From Deltaproteobacteria bacterium (GTDB lineage Bacteria; Myxococcota_A; Polyangia; Polyangiales; Houyiibacteriaceae), in NCBI GenBank assembly GCA_019309605.1, contig JAFDFW010000007.1, forward strand, positions 1-19,945: DNA of 19,945 bases. Reading direction: 5' to 3'. A model generated the notes under the pieces. That model did not search any database. It saw only the letters and a program-made list of their open reading frames with translations, and was not told the origin of the DNA. Shown here piece after piece: positions 1 to 6,791 of this stretch. A program made the translations under genes and the position numbers. Each line of letters opens with the position of its first letter. Within the stretch, counting starts at the first letter, position 1.

Positions 1-1
1 T

Positions 2-769
2 ATCGTCGTCACCGGCGAGCAGGTGTACGAGGGCGTCGAGTTCGTCCGTACGCGGCGGCACCTGTGGGTCGAACGAGGGTCGGTCCACTTCGTCGACGGA
101 AGCGCGTTTTCGGGTGTGAAGCTTCGGCCTGGGGAAACGCTCGACCTTGCATGGGTCTCGTTGAGGCCCGCCAAGGTTCATGAACGGCCGCAGGGCCGCG
201 TCATCCAACGCTTGGGCCGGCATTCGGTGGTGCACATCGAAGCGATCAAAGGCGTCTGGGCCAAGCTTGCCAGGGGAGGCTGGGTGAAGACCGCCGAGCT
301 CGCGCGCACCGAGCGAATGGAGCCGCCTGAAGGTGTCGGCCCCACCGACCGCTGGATCGACGTCGACATCGAGCAACAAGTCCTCGTCGCCTACGAGGGA
401 ACGAAGCCGATGTTCGCGACCCTGGTTTCAACCGGCAAGAACACCAAGCAATCTGAAACCCCGCTCGGCGTCTTTCAGATCTGGGTCAAGCTCGCCTACT
501 CCGACATGGACGACATCGAACGCACCGACATCCCCAAAAATTATTCGATTCAAGACGTCCCCTGGGTCCAGTTCTTCAAAGGTTCCTACGGCTTCCACGC
601 GGCCTTCTGGCACAACGACTTCGGCCACCGCCGAAGCCACGGCTGCATCAACCTCTCACCCCAAGACGCCCGCTACTTGTTCCAGTTCACCCAACCCATC
701 CTCCCGCCAGGCTGGAACGCCATCCTCCCCATCGCCGAAGACCATCCCACCACAGTTCAAGTCCGCTGA
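2..769 (+). CDS. L,D-transpeptidase (YkuD domain), 5' truncated by window edge
   Basis: Periplasmic L,D-transpeptidases form 3-3 peptidoglycan cross-links or attach proteins to peptidoglycan through a catalytic cysteine. The reading frame is open to the left edge, so the GTG at 23 is probably not the start and the N-terminus is missing; 255 residues are visible. The C-terminal half is a YkuD domain. It begins around the segment IDVDIEQQVLVAYEG, which resembles the usual 'I.VdL..Q.l.ayeg' entry strand, followed by STGKN and TPLGVFQI. The active-site block is clear: a histidine in GFHAAFWH, then RRSHGCINLSPQDA, with the catalytic Cys codon at 644-646. The upstream part resembles an SH3-like or cell-wall binding segment but cannot be assigned. 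The gene ends 12 bases before the stop of the convergent SRPBCC gene. Family assignment is firm; the physiological substrate is not visible. Confidence 0.9.
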   Translation: MVVTGEQVYEGVEFVRTRRHLWVERGSVHFVDGSAFSGVKLRPGETLDLAWVSLRPAKVHERPQGRVIQRLGRHSVVHIEAIKGVWAKLARGGWVKTAELARTERMEPPEGVGPTDRWIDVDIEQQVLVAYEGTKPMFATLVSTGKNTKQSETPLGVFQIWVKLAYSDMDDIERTDIPKNYSIQDVPWVQFFKGSYGFHAAFWHNDFGHRRSHGCINLSPQDARYLFQFTQPILPPGWNAILPIAEDHPTTVQVR

Positions 770-781
770 GATGGCCACGAT

Positions 782-1210
782 CTAGCTTTCCAGCATCTCC
801 TTGACGTTGGTCAGCGACGTTTCGAGGTCTCGTGCGTCGCGCCTCACGGCGATGTGCTCCGCGATCTTACCCAACACGGGGATCGGGACGCTGTACTCGA
901 CCTCGATCGTGAAGCTGGTGCCTTCCTCATGCGGCTCGATATTGAACGTCCAAGTACTGCCGATCATTCCTATGCTCTGAGTGACCGCAAGCGCGTTGGG
1001 AACATGTTGGACGACGACGCTCTGCCCGCGGAGCAGGAGCCCTACGTATTTGTAAGTCCACTCGTACTGTTGCCCCTCGCCGGTTCCCACCACGTTCCGA
1101 ACCTCGACCATCTTCGCGAGCCATTCTGACATCGTCGCGGGCTCGGTCACGTATGCGAAAACCCTGTCCGGGGGAGCATTGATCACGGTGCTTTCTTTCA
1201 CAGTCGCCAT
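782..1210 (-). CDS. SRPBCC (START/polyketide cyclase-like) fold protein
   Basis: This 142-residue protein has the length and pattern of a single-domain SRPBCC protein, a helix-grip fold with a hydrophobic ligand cavity. The N-terminal strand and helix VINAPPDRVFAYVTEPATM match the usual 'i.apperVf.yvtdp.n...W' signature, followed by SEWLAKMVEV. Central strands include YEWTYKYVGLLLRGQ and WTFNIEPHEEGTSFTIEVEY, and a C-terminal helix covers about residues 115-140. No signal peptide or membrane segment is seen, so it is probably cytoplasmic. The family covers lipid binding, cyclases and stress proteins, and nothing here selects a ligand. The ATG at 1210 is preceded only by a weak purine stretch. 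It is transcribed towards the L,D-transpeptidase gene and appears monocistronic. Confidence 0.85.
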   Translation of the reverse strand: MATVKESTVINAPPDRVFAYVTEPATMSEWLAKMVEVRNVVGTGEGQQYEWTYKYVGLLLRGQSVVVQHVPNALAVTQSIGMIGSTWTFNIEPHEEGTSFTIEVEYSVPIPVLGKIAEHIAVRRDARDLETSLTNVKEMLES

Positions 1211-1383
1211 ACGACCCTAGGTCCTCGAGAGTTGATACCCAATAGAAGCAGCCAATCCGAACGATGTCCATACGCAATTCATTCGCTCCCCAGAAAAGGG
1301 GGACAGTCCACTCTTTTTTCAGAGGGTTAATTCCCCACGACGGGGCAGGGCACGAGCCGACACAATCTCGTGGGGGTCGCCGC
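1211..1383. other. Spacer with dyad-containing motif and inverted repeat
   Basis: No gene is seen between the two minus-strand genes. At 1291-1325 lies a motif around GGGGGACAGTCCAC. It contains the perfect dyad GGAC-A-GTCC and is flanked by AAAAG on one side and CTTTTTT on the other. An 8-bp inverted repeat, CCCCACGA (1333-1340) and TCGTGGGG (1368-1375), lies just 3' to it with a 27-base spacer. On the minus strand these follow the lipoprotein stop codon and could act in transcript ending, but no U-run follows the 8-bp stem, so a classical intrinsic terminator is not supported. Confidence 0.4.
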
Positions 1384-2223
1384 TCACTCGACGGGGCACG
1401 GATCGATGGGGTCAGATTCGCAAGACACCGCCAGGTCGAACTCGATACGGAAATCCGTCGCCCCTTCGTGCTCAACCTGTGGACAGCCAGCGTCGGTGCA
1501 ATTCCGACCGACTGTCAACGGAGAGATGCCTTGCATGCTTCCGCGCAGTCCAACTGGGGTGCCGTCGTCGTCGTAAACGACCCAGACAATTTCATACGTG
1601 TACGCCAAGTCATCACGCGTTTCGCAAGAAACCGCCTGGCCCGCCTGCAGCGCAAAGAGCGAATGGGAATCGCAGCCATCCTCGCACTCCGATTGCCGCA
1701 ATGTGAACTTGGCCCTCACAGAGGGGAACGGGGCGCCCGCGGGAGGTATGTCCGCGTTACATTCCTCCCCCACCTCATCGCTGGCGAAGATCAGCGGTTC
1801 CACCACGGAATCGATCGGGAAATTCGTCAGAAGGTATGCTTCTTCCGCGCCCTCGTTGACCAGGTAGAAGCTGGGATTCTCGTAGTAGCCAACGCAGTTC
1901 TCGCAGCCCAGCGCAATGTAGCCGACGCCGGTTGGCGTACAAGTTCCGGTTCGCCGTTCGAGCCCCGACACCTCGTCCGCGCACACCCCCCAAACGCACT
2001 CTCCTTCGGGCAGCACGAGCAGGGTCCCGTCGCTGCAAATCAAGGGCGCGCGATGGTTTGGGGGAAGCGTGAAGTCCGGCGCCCCGCCGCTCGCCCCGCC
2101 GCCCAGGCCCCCTGACGCGCCGGTCCCCTCGTCGCCCCCGCCGGACGAGGCATCGCCCCCGCAGCCGCCGATCAGCAGCAACGCAAGGCAACAAGTACAC
2201 ACGCCGAGCAATTGTCTTGGCAT
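1384..2223 (-). CDS. Cys-rich secreted lipoprotein of unknown function
   Basis: This 279-residue protein has a lipoprotein signal: a hydrophobic stretch to about residue 20, then IGGC with the lipidated Cys at 21. A low-complexity linker of Gly, Ser, Asp and Ala follows (about residues 22-48), typical of myxobacterial surface lipoproteins. The remaining domain contains 14 cysteines, several in close pairs (GCENC, ECEDGC, NCTDAGC), suggesting disulfides in an extracytoplasmic domain. No catalytic motif or known domain is recognised. It is divergent from the Tad operon across a 245-base spacer and may share its control region, but nothing ties it functionally to the pilus. The ATG at 2223 lacks a clear Shine-Dalgarno, and the signal peptide supports this start. 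Confidence 0.8.
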   Translation of the reverse strand: MPRQLLGVCTCCLALLLIGGCGGDASSGGGDEGTGASGGLGGGASGGAPDFTLPPNHRAPLICSDGTLLVLPEGECVWGVCADEVSGLERRTGTCTPTGVGYIALGCENCVGYYENPSFYLVNEGAEEAYLLTNFPIDSVVEPLIFASDEVGEECNADIPPAGAPFPSVRAKFTLRQSECEDGCDSHSLFALQAGQAVSCETRDDLAYTYEIVWVVYDDDGTPVGLRGSMQGISPLTVGRNCTDAGCPQVEHEGATDFRIEFDLAVSCESDPIDPCPVE

Positions 2224-2468
2224 ACGATCAAGTTCTGCGATTCAGACGATTGTCGAGAGTCGACCACGCGAAATGGCGCTGTCAACGGCCCCGAGGGCCC
2301 AAGGGTTAACCATCGGTCTCCCTTTCGTAGCGATGGGTAATTCATCTAACACTCGCGACGCTCAAGCCGACATACCCCCACAGCGGCGACAAAGACGAGA
2401 TCGCACACGGATCGACGCCCTCTTCAAAACGAGACGCAACGTCAACCGGTCGCGACCGATGACCGGCC
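2224..2468. promoter_or_regulatory. Divergent intergenic control region upstream of Tad operon
   Basis: This is the only sizeable non-coding stretch before the roughly 13-kb pilus operon, so the operon promoter should lie here. An imperfect inverted repeat is present: TTAACCATCG (2306-2315) and CGATGGGTAA (2331-2340), ten base pairs with one mismatch and a 15-base spacer. A short GC hairpin, GGCCC-CGA-GGGCC, sits at 2287-2299. For the minus-strand lipoprotein, TTGACA is present on the complement at 2285-2280, but the expected -10 position is poor. I see no convincing sigma-70 or sigma-54 pair for the plus strand. Confidence 0.35.
2306..2340. repeat. Imperfect inverted repeat, possible operator
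   Basis: The arms TTAACCATCG and CGATGGGTAA are reverse complements except for one position, with 15 bases between them. It lies between divergent genes, about 130-160 bases upstream of the first Tad reading frame. This suits either a dimeric regulator site or an RNA stem in the operon leader. The sequence does not decide which. Confidence 0.35.
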
Positions 2469-2603
2469 GTGGTGTTTGCTGAGTACACCTTGGTAACCGG
2501 ACTCGTCGTTCTCACGGCGGGCCTAGCCCTCTACGCCCTCGGCGTACCGCTCGTGCAGGCGTATTACCTGACGAAACTCTTCATCCTTTTACCGGTGCCC
2601 TGA
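2469..2603 (+). CDS. Small hydrophobic Flp-like protein (44 aa)
   Basis: A short frame opens with tandem GTG codons at 2469 and 2472, directly after an in-frame TGA at 2460-2462, and closes at TGA 2601-2603. The peptide begins VVFAEYTLVTGLVVL and ends KLFILLPVP. It is hydrophobic through the middle and can span a membrane once. The FAEY/TLVTGLVVL part resembles the conserved TVEY/IIVLGLIAV core of the adjacent Flp pilin and the VVFLEF core of the TadE-like protein. It lacks the charged leader and processing glycine that a prepilin needs. The stop lies 15 bases before the flp ATG and abuts its ribosome binding site, which fits an operon member. No good Shine-Dalgarno precedes it. It could be a genuine small membrane protein, or a pilin gene that lost its leader by frameshift. 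Confidence 0.5.
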   Translation: MVFAEYTLVTGLVVLTAGLALYALGVPLVQAYYLTKLFILLPVP

Positions 2604-2618
2604 GAGAGGAAGACGCTC

Positions 2619-2804
2619 ATGAACAGCGATGCAGAAAGCAAAAGAACCCTCGTGCGTGATCAGCGTGGCCTTACCACCGTCGAATACATCATCGTCCTCG
2701 GGTTGATCGCGGTCGTCGGAATTGCGGCTTGGCAGCAATTCGGTGAGACCCTGATCGGCGAGGTAGAGGCAGCCGATGGATACATCGCGGACGTCGTGCA
2801 GTAA
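2619..2804 (+). CDS. flp: Flp/Fap-type pilin (major type IVb pilin)
   Basis: This 61-residue prepilin is the likely structural subunit of the pilus. A charged leader ends in DQRG17, and the mature protein would begin LTTVEYIIVLGLIAV. Glu at +5 and Tyr at +6 of the mature form are the Flp hallmarks, and a single hydrophobic helix of about 20 residues follows. The short acidic C-terminus (GEVEAADGYIADVVQ) is usual in length for Flp pilins. The ATG is preceded by the purine-rich GAGAGGAAG at good spacing. The gene is followed 11 bases later by the prepilin peptidase that should cleave it. As the abundant subunit it is often expressed more than downstream genes, but no attenuator is obvious after it. 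Confidence 0.93.
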   Translation: MNSDAESKRTLVRDQRGLTTVEYIIVLGLIAVVGIAAWQQFGETLIGEVEAADGYIADVVQ

Positions 2805-2815
2805 CAGGCGGCACG

Positions 2816-3361
2816 ATGAACGCGCTCGCTACAACCTCCATGGGTCTGGCTCTCGTCGTCGCGACGCTAGCGGCGCTCTGTGACTCACGGCGAGGCCAGA
2901 TCCCGAACTCGCTGACGCTTCCACCCATCGTGGTCGCCCCGTTCGTGTACGGGCTGGCTTTCGGCCTCGAGTACGCGCTTCACAGCCTCGCATCCGCCTT
3001 CTTGACTGGGTTGGTTCCCTACCTTCTGTTTCGGCGGGGAGCGATGGGTGGCGGCGACGTCAAGCTGTTCGGAGCCCTTGGCGCCATGACGGGATTTGAT
3101 CTCCTAATCGGGATCGAGATCCAGATGGCGGCGCTCGTCGTGGCAATGGTCGCCGCATGCGGTGCTCTCGCATGGAAGGGAGCGTTGCTGAGAACCCTCG
3201 GCAATGGGTTCATGCAAACTTTGAATCCACTGGTTCCGGCCCGGTGGCGTCAGCAGCCATGTGATGCGCTGTCTGCCCCTGTTCGGATGGGTGGGGCCAT
3301 CTTCGCGGCGACGGGAATCTTCGCCGCTCCATACCTCGTGGCCGCGTGGAGCGAGTGGTGA
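2816..3361 (+). CDS. tadV: Prepilin peptidase, A24 family (TadV/CpaA)
   Basis: This inner-membrane aspartic protease cleaves Flp and pseudopilin leaders after glycine. The 181-residue protein has about five to six hydrophobic segments. Both catalytic aspartates of the GxGD class are visible: D23 in LCDSRRGQIPN, which also carries the characteristic IPN, and D81 in GGGDVKLFGALG. It lacks the N-terminal cytoplasmic and methyltransferase domain of PilD, as expected for TadV/CpaA. It sits directly after flp and overlaps the next gene by a GTGA junction. Confidence in the family is very high. Confidence 0.93.
   Translation: MNALATTSMGLALVVATLAALCDSRRGQIPNSLTLPPIVVAPFVYGLAFGLEYALHSLASAFLTGLVPYLLFRRGAMGGGDVKLFGALGAMTGFDLLIGIEIQMAALVVAMVAACGALAWKGALLRTLGNGFMQTLNPLVPARWRQQPCDALSAPVRMGGAIFAATGIFAAPYLVAAWSEW
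3348..3351 (+). promoter_or_regulatory. Ribosome binding site deciding the TadE-like start
   Basis: GGAG lies six bases before GTG 3358. That GTG overlaps the TGA of the prepilin peptidase gene as GTGA. This favours 3358 over the in-frame GTG codons at 3346 and 3355. Confidence 0.5.
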
Positions 3362-4149
3362 AGCGCCAGTCTCCATTCGTGGGCTCGCTACTTAGAGACC
3401 GACGTGGCGTCGTCTTTCTGGAGTTCCTCATTGCGTTCGTTCCGGTGTGGACCTTCTTCCTGTGCGTGGTCCAGCTTGCCTTCATCACACATGCGAACCT
3501 GATGGTGAAGCATTCGGCGGATTCTGCCGCGCGTTCTGCCGCCGTTGTTCTGCCGGACGATCCTAACGAATATGGGGGCGAAGCCGAGATGAGCCTAGGC
3601 CGCAATCCTGTAACTGCCTCCGATATCGCCAGGGCACTAGGGCGCGTGGGGTCCGCCTTGCAGAGCAGCTCCAGCTCCAACTCGGTAGTATCCGCGTTCT
3701 CCGACAGAACGTTGGTCAACCTCGGGAGGTCGCGCCTCAACACGATTCGCCTCGCTGCCCACATTCCGCTCATGCCTCTGGCGCCCGTCAACGTTGGACG
3801 CGACGCCCACCCGAGCATTGCCAAGGCGATCGGAAGCGAGCGAAAGCTCGTCAGCGCGCTCTACTATCAACCTTTCGCCCTCGCGGTGACCTTTCCCGGG
3901 CTGCAAGAGGGCGTCGCAACCGGGCCCGAGATCACGGTGCGAGTTACCTATGCCTATCAGTGCACGGTACCCCTGGCGCGCAGGATTCTTTGCCGCTCTT
4001 TAGGTGACCTCGAGGCCAAGGAGGAGCTTGGCGAGGCCTTCTTTCCTCTCGCGCAGAGCTTCGTCGGCGGCCGCTTTCGAGGCATCCAGCATGAAACGAC
4101 GCTCATGATCCATGACGCGCCTTATGAGTATCGAGCACAGGGTTCATGA
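3358..4149 (+). CDS. tadE: TadE-like pseudopilin
   Basis: TadE-family proteins are minor pilin-like subunits needed for Flp pilus assembly and are processed by the TadV peptidase. From GTG 3358 the product is 263 residues. A basic leader ends in RDRRG17, and the mature part would start VVFLEFLIAF, with Glu at +5, followed by a hydrophobic segment to about residue 42. The sequence HANLMVKHSADSAARSAAV follows, a typical TadE/TadG post-membrane segment rich in Ala and Ser. The remainder is an exported domain of about 210 residues with no other recognised motif, longer than the smallest TadE proteins. Start choice rests on the GTGA overlap and GGAG; GTG 3346 would add four residues. It overlaps the next gene as ATGA. 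Confidence 0.82.
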   Translation: MKRQSPFVGSLLRDRRGVVFLEFLIAFVPVWTFFLCVVQLAFITHANLMVKHSADSAARSAAVVLPDDPNEYGGEAEMSLGRNPVTASDIARALGRVGSALQSSSSSNSVVSAFSDRTLVNLGRSRLNTIRLAAHIPLMPLAPVNVGRDAHPSIAKAIGSERKLVSALYYQPFALAVTFPGLQEGVATGPEITVRVTYAYQCTVPLARRILCRSLGDLEAKEELGEAFFPLAQSFVGGRFRGIQHETTLMIHDAPYEYRAQGS

Positions 4150-5354
4150 TGCCCACGAGACGTGCCCGTCTGATCCATGAGACGCGTGGAGCCATGATGC
4201 TCATGTCCCTTTTCATGGCACTCTTCTTGATAGGAACGCTCTACTACGTCCTGGGCGTCGGGGATGCGGTGATCTACCGCCGTATCATGCAGGACGGTGC
4301 CGACGCGGGAGCGCACGCCGCGTCGGTTATGGGTGCCAAAGGGATGAACCTGCATGCGCTGCTCAACGTGGTGATGGCCATCACCGCCGGGATTCTTCTA
4401 GTCATTCGTAGTGTCGAAGTTCTCCTGGAGATCATCCTGGCAGTTCTCTACGGGTTGGCGGCCACCCTGATCTTCGCCCCGAAAGCGGTTCCGCTCATCG
4501 GAGTCCTCAGCCCGGTCGAGAGCACGGTGGAAAGGGTAGGCGACACCGTCGAGGAGTTCGTGCGGGTTGCTCACGACGCCTTGGACGCGGCTCATCATGC
4601 GGTTCAGCATGGCTATCCCCTGCTGGCACAGGCTCGCGCGGTCGACGCGATGGCCTTCCAAGAAGCTTACGATCCTCCGGTCGCAGGCGGGTTCGTTGTG
4701 CCCCTCCTCGGCCCGCGTCTCCCGGGAGGCGGGCGAGGCCTGCCCATCGAGAAGGATGACATCGGAACGCTCTGCGACAGGGCCGCGGACGGTTTGGGCA
4801 ACAAGCTGAGCAATGTGAGTTCCAAGGTCCCTCGATGGCTTCTCAAGTTTCTCGGCGGCGTGGTCAGTAGGGCACTACGGCTGGGCAAACGTAGGACGTG
4901 CGTTGATGACGTCGTCGAGGCACCTCGACGCGTCATCCAACACCGCGCTGACGGGACCCTCGTCTGGCAGGGCCACGAGGAGTTCCAGTACCGAGCGTAC
5001 GACATCGGCAGAAGCGCTCAGGAGAATCACTGGCAGCATGGCGAGCAGGGCGTTCGTATCGCTCAAGGCGGGAACGACGACGGCCGCAACGCGACCCACA
5101 ATGCCCACGTAGTCGGGCGCATCGGATTCGCCCAAGCCGAATACTACTTCCAGGGACGCGAGGACAAATCGGAATGGCTATGGAAGCAGAGATGGCGCGC
5201 GCGCCTCCGCAGGTTCCGAATCTCCAGAGGATGGATTCCAAACGGGATTCTGAGCGCGTGTTCGAGCGCAAGAGGGCGGGGACCGATCGACCGTCTAACG
5301 AGACTCTGTGACGTCGCCCGAGACTTCTCCATCAACGCGGTCTCCGCCCATTGA
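4146..5354 (+). CDS. tadG: TadG-like pilus assembly protein
   Basis: This 402-residue protein has a short basic N-terminus ending HETRG15 and a hydrophobic helix (about 16-40), followed by a large exported domain. TadG proteins are membrane-anchored and contribute to pilus assembly or anchoring. After the helix, YRRIMQDGADAGAHAASVMGAKGMN matches the 'Q.aADaaA.aaa...A.gmN' region common to this group; the text here shows only its pattern. A second hydrophobic stretch lies at about 78-115. Near the C-terminus, AQAEYYF and WRARLRRF resemble a conserved tail of Tad-associated proteins in deltaproteobacteria. No von Willebrand A (MIDAS) motif is seen. Unlike its pseudopilin neighbours, Met rather than Glu sits at +5 after the glycine, so processing is doubtful. 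The start overlaps the previous stop as ATGA. Confidence 0.72.
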   Translation: MMPTRRARLIHETRGAMMLMSLFMALFLIGTLYYVLGVGDAVIYRRIMQDGADAGAHAASVMGAKGMNLHALLNVVMAITAGILLVIRSVEVLLEIILAVLYGLAATLIFAPKAVPLIGVLSPVESTVERVGDTVEEFVRVAHDALDAAHHAVQHGYPLLAQARAVDAMAFQEAYDPPVAGGFVVPLLGPRLPGGGRGLPIEKDDIGTLCDRAADGLGNKLSNVSSKVPRWLLKFLGGVVSRALRLGKRRTCVDDVVEAPRRVIQHRADGTLVWQGHEEFQYRAYDIGRSAQENHWQHGEQGVRIAQGGNDDGRNATHNAHVVGRIGFAQAEYYFQGREDKSEWLWKQRWRARLRRFRISRGWIPNGILSACSSARGRGPIDRLTRLCDVARDFSINAVSAH

Positions 5355-5361
5355 GGACACG

Positions 5362-5895
5362 ATGATCCCATCCTTGTCACGATCGCGTCGAGACGAAAGA
5401 GGCGCCGCGCTGCTCGAGGCCCTCCTCAGCCTACCGGTCTTCATCGCCGCGTTGGCCGGTGTTGTGGCGCTCAGCGGAATGTACGGCGCTAAGCTCGAGG
5501 CGAAGTCGCGAGCACGACGTCTTGCGTGGTTGCAGGCAGATTCTGGCGAGTGCCCCACTCAAAGTTGTCGCATCGGGGAGTGCGGACGCATCGAAGGCGA
5601 GATTCGCGCTGGCGGCCTCGATGACGTGCTCACCGTACGAGATGGGCAATTCTCTCTGGGCTCGTTCTTCAGCGACGTGGGTCGCTACCTTCTCGGGAAG
5701 GCAACCAACGGGGTCGGTGTGGCAGTAGCGGCGACGCCCACGATGGTGGGTTCGGGACGAACCTCGCAGCACGGGGTGACAACCCTGCTTTGCAATACCA
5801 CCGCACGGCACACAGACACGGGGGGCAGCGTTCTCGAGCACGCGTGCCGCACCGGTCTACGCACAACGGAGTACGCGAGTGAAGTCTGTAGATAG
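5362..5895 (+). CDS. Second TadE/TadF-like pseudopilin
   Basis: From ATG 5362, with TGAGGA just upstream at 5352-5357, the product is 177 residues. The leader MIPSLSRSRRDERG14 is followed by AALLEALLSLPVFIAALAG: a class IVb processing site with Glu at +5 and a hydrophobic helix to about residue 36. Next comes YGAKLEAKSRARRLAW, a basic stretch just after the membrane. The exported part contains several cysteines (ECPTQSCRIGECGR, LLCN, HACR, EVCR), suggesting disulfides. It is small like TadF or TadE and is probably a minor pilin-like subunit. An in-frame ATG at 5308 lies inside tadG and would put the leader too far from the N-terminus. Confidence 0.72.
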   Translation: MIPSLSRSRRDERGAALLEALLSLPVFIAALAGVVALSGMYGAKLEAKSRARRLAWLQADSGECPTQSCRIGECGRIEGEIRAGGLDDVLTVRDGQFSLGSFFSDVGRYLLGKATNGVGVAVAATPTMVGSGRTSQHGVTTLLCNTTARHTDTGGSVLEHACRTGLRTTEYASEVCR

Positions 5896-6778
5896 CGACA
5901 AAGCCTCAGCACACCGCGCGATCCTCGAGTCGGCCGTTTTGATGCCACTCCTTCGGTTGGCGCTCTTTCTCACGGCGGTGTGTGTCTTCGCCGCCGCCCT
6001 CCTTCTTCGTTCGGCCCGCGCCGACGCCACGGAATCTTTCTGGACGCTTGGTTCACACATGGCGGGGTTCCCGGGTGCGCCCCACGAGGGTGTTCGCCAA
6101 CTGCAGCTCAATGGTGTCCGTGTTTCCTTTCGAACGCAGACCGTCGAAGCCTCGCTTGCGGACGTCCTCGCCCACTATGAAGCTACTTGCGGAACAGCAA
6201 TCGCGACACAGAGCGCGCGCAGCGATAGCGCTGGCTACGTCGCTTGCCTCGACATGGGCGATCCCCCGCCGGACCTCGGCGGGCTCGCCAACCGGTTCCT
6301 CCGCTTCTCCGAGACAGGCGACTTGCGTGAGGTGGGCGCCGCTCACTACATCCTTGCGCGTCGCGTGGCCAGTGGCTCGGCGGACAAGACGTTTCTTTTC
6401 ACGATGTGGGTCGACTCTGGGTTCAATCTCTACACTACGGTGCCTCACGCGGGCGCGGACGCGGCAGGTCGTGACCTCACTGGGGTGCCGCGACCACCCG
6501 GTTCGCAGCGCATTCTCTCGGCATGGGAGGAGCGTCAACCGAGCGGCATCTTGGTGTATCGCGTAGTTGGCAAGTCTGCAGAAGAGCTCGAGTCGTTCTA
6601 CCGAACCCGGCTTCCTAGAAACGGCTGGACGATCGTCGAGCGGCACCCCTCCGAATCGATTCAAGTCGACGGCACCCACATGCTTTCTGCGGAGCAGGAC
6701 AATCGCCTCGTCACTGTGCTGTCTCACCCCGGCGAAGCATCACAGACCGTTCTAACCATCCTCGCCTCCGAGCCATGA
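5879..6778 (+). CDS. Tad-locus exported protein of unknown function, internal duplication
   Basis: This 299-residue protein is not recognised. GTG 5879 is preceded by GGAG at about seven bases and overlaps the previous gene by 17 bases. The internal ATG at 5942 would instead start at the hydrophobic segment LLRLALFLTAVCVFAAALLL, followed by RSARADA, a plausible signal peptidase site. The protein is therefore exported or membrane-anchored. The body appears to hold two related halves. One is LNGVRVSFRTQTVEASLADVL followed by AHYEATCG. The other is SGILVYRVVGKSAEELESF followed by YRTRLPRNGW. Each is a strand, then a helix ending in a Tyr-containing 'Y...L/C..G' turn. Position between pseudopilins and cpaB implies a role in pilus assembly, but this rests on context alone. 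Confidence 0.7.
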   Translation: MKSVDSDKASAHRAILESAVLMPLLRLALFLTAVCVFAAALLLRSARADATESFWTLGSHMAGFPGAPHEGVRQLQLNGVRVSFRTQTVEASLADVLAHYEATCGTAIATQSARSDSAGYVACLDMGDPPPDLGGLANRFLRFSETGDLREVGAAHYILARRVASGSADKTFLFTMWVDSGFNLYTTVPHAGADAAGRDLTGVPRPPGSQRILSAWEERQPSGILVYRVVGKSAEELESFYRTRLPRNGWTIVERHPSESIQVDGTHMLSAEQDNRLVTVLSHPGEASQTVLTILASEP

Positions 6779-6791
6779 AGACGACACGCAT

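Noticed and set aside
1264..2115. Plus-strand open frame of 283 codons opposite the Cys-rich lipoprotein
   Set aside because: The minus strand has a signal peptide, lipobox and typical linker. The plus-strand translation is Arg-rich and has no family pattern.
2287..2299. GGCCC-CGA-GGGCC hairpin as an intrinsic terminator
   Set aside because: The stem is only five base pairs and no T-run follows on either strand.
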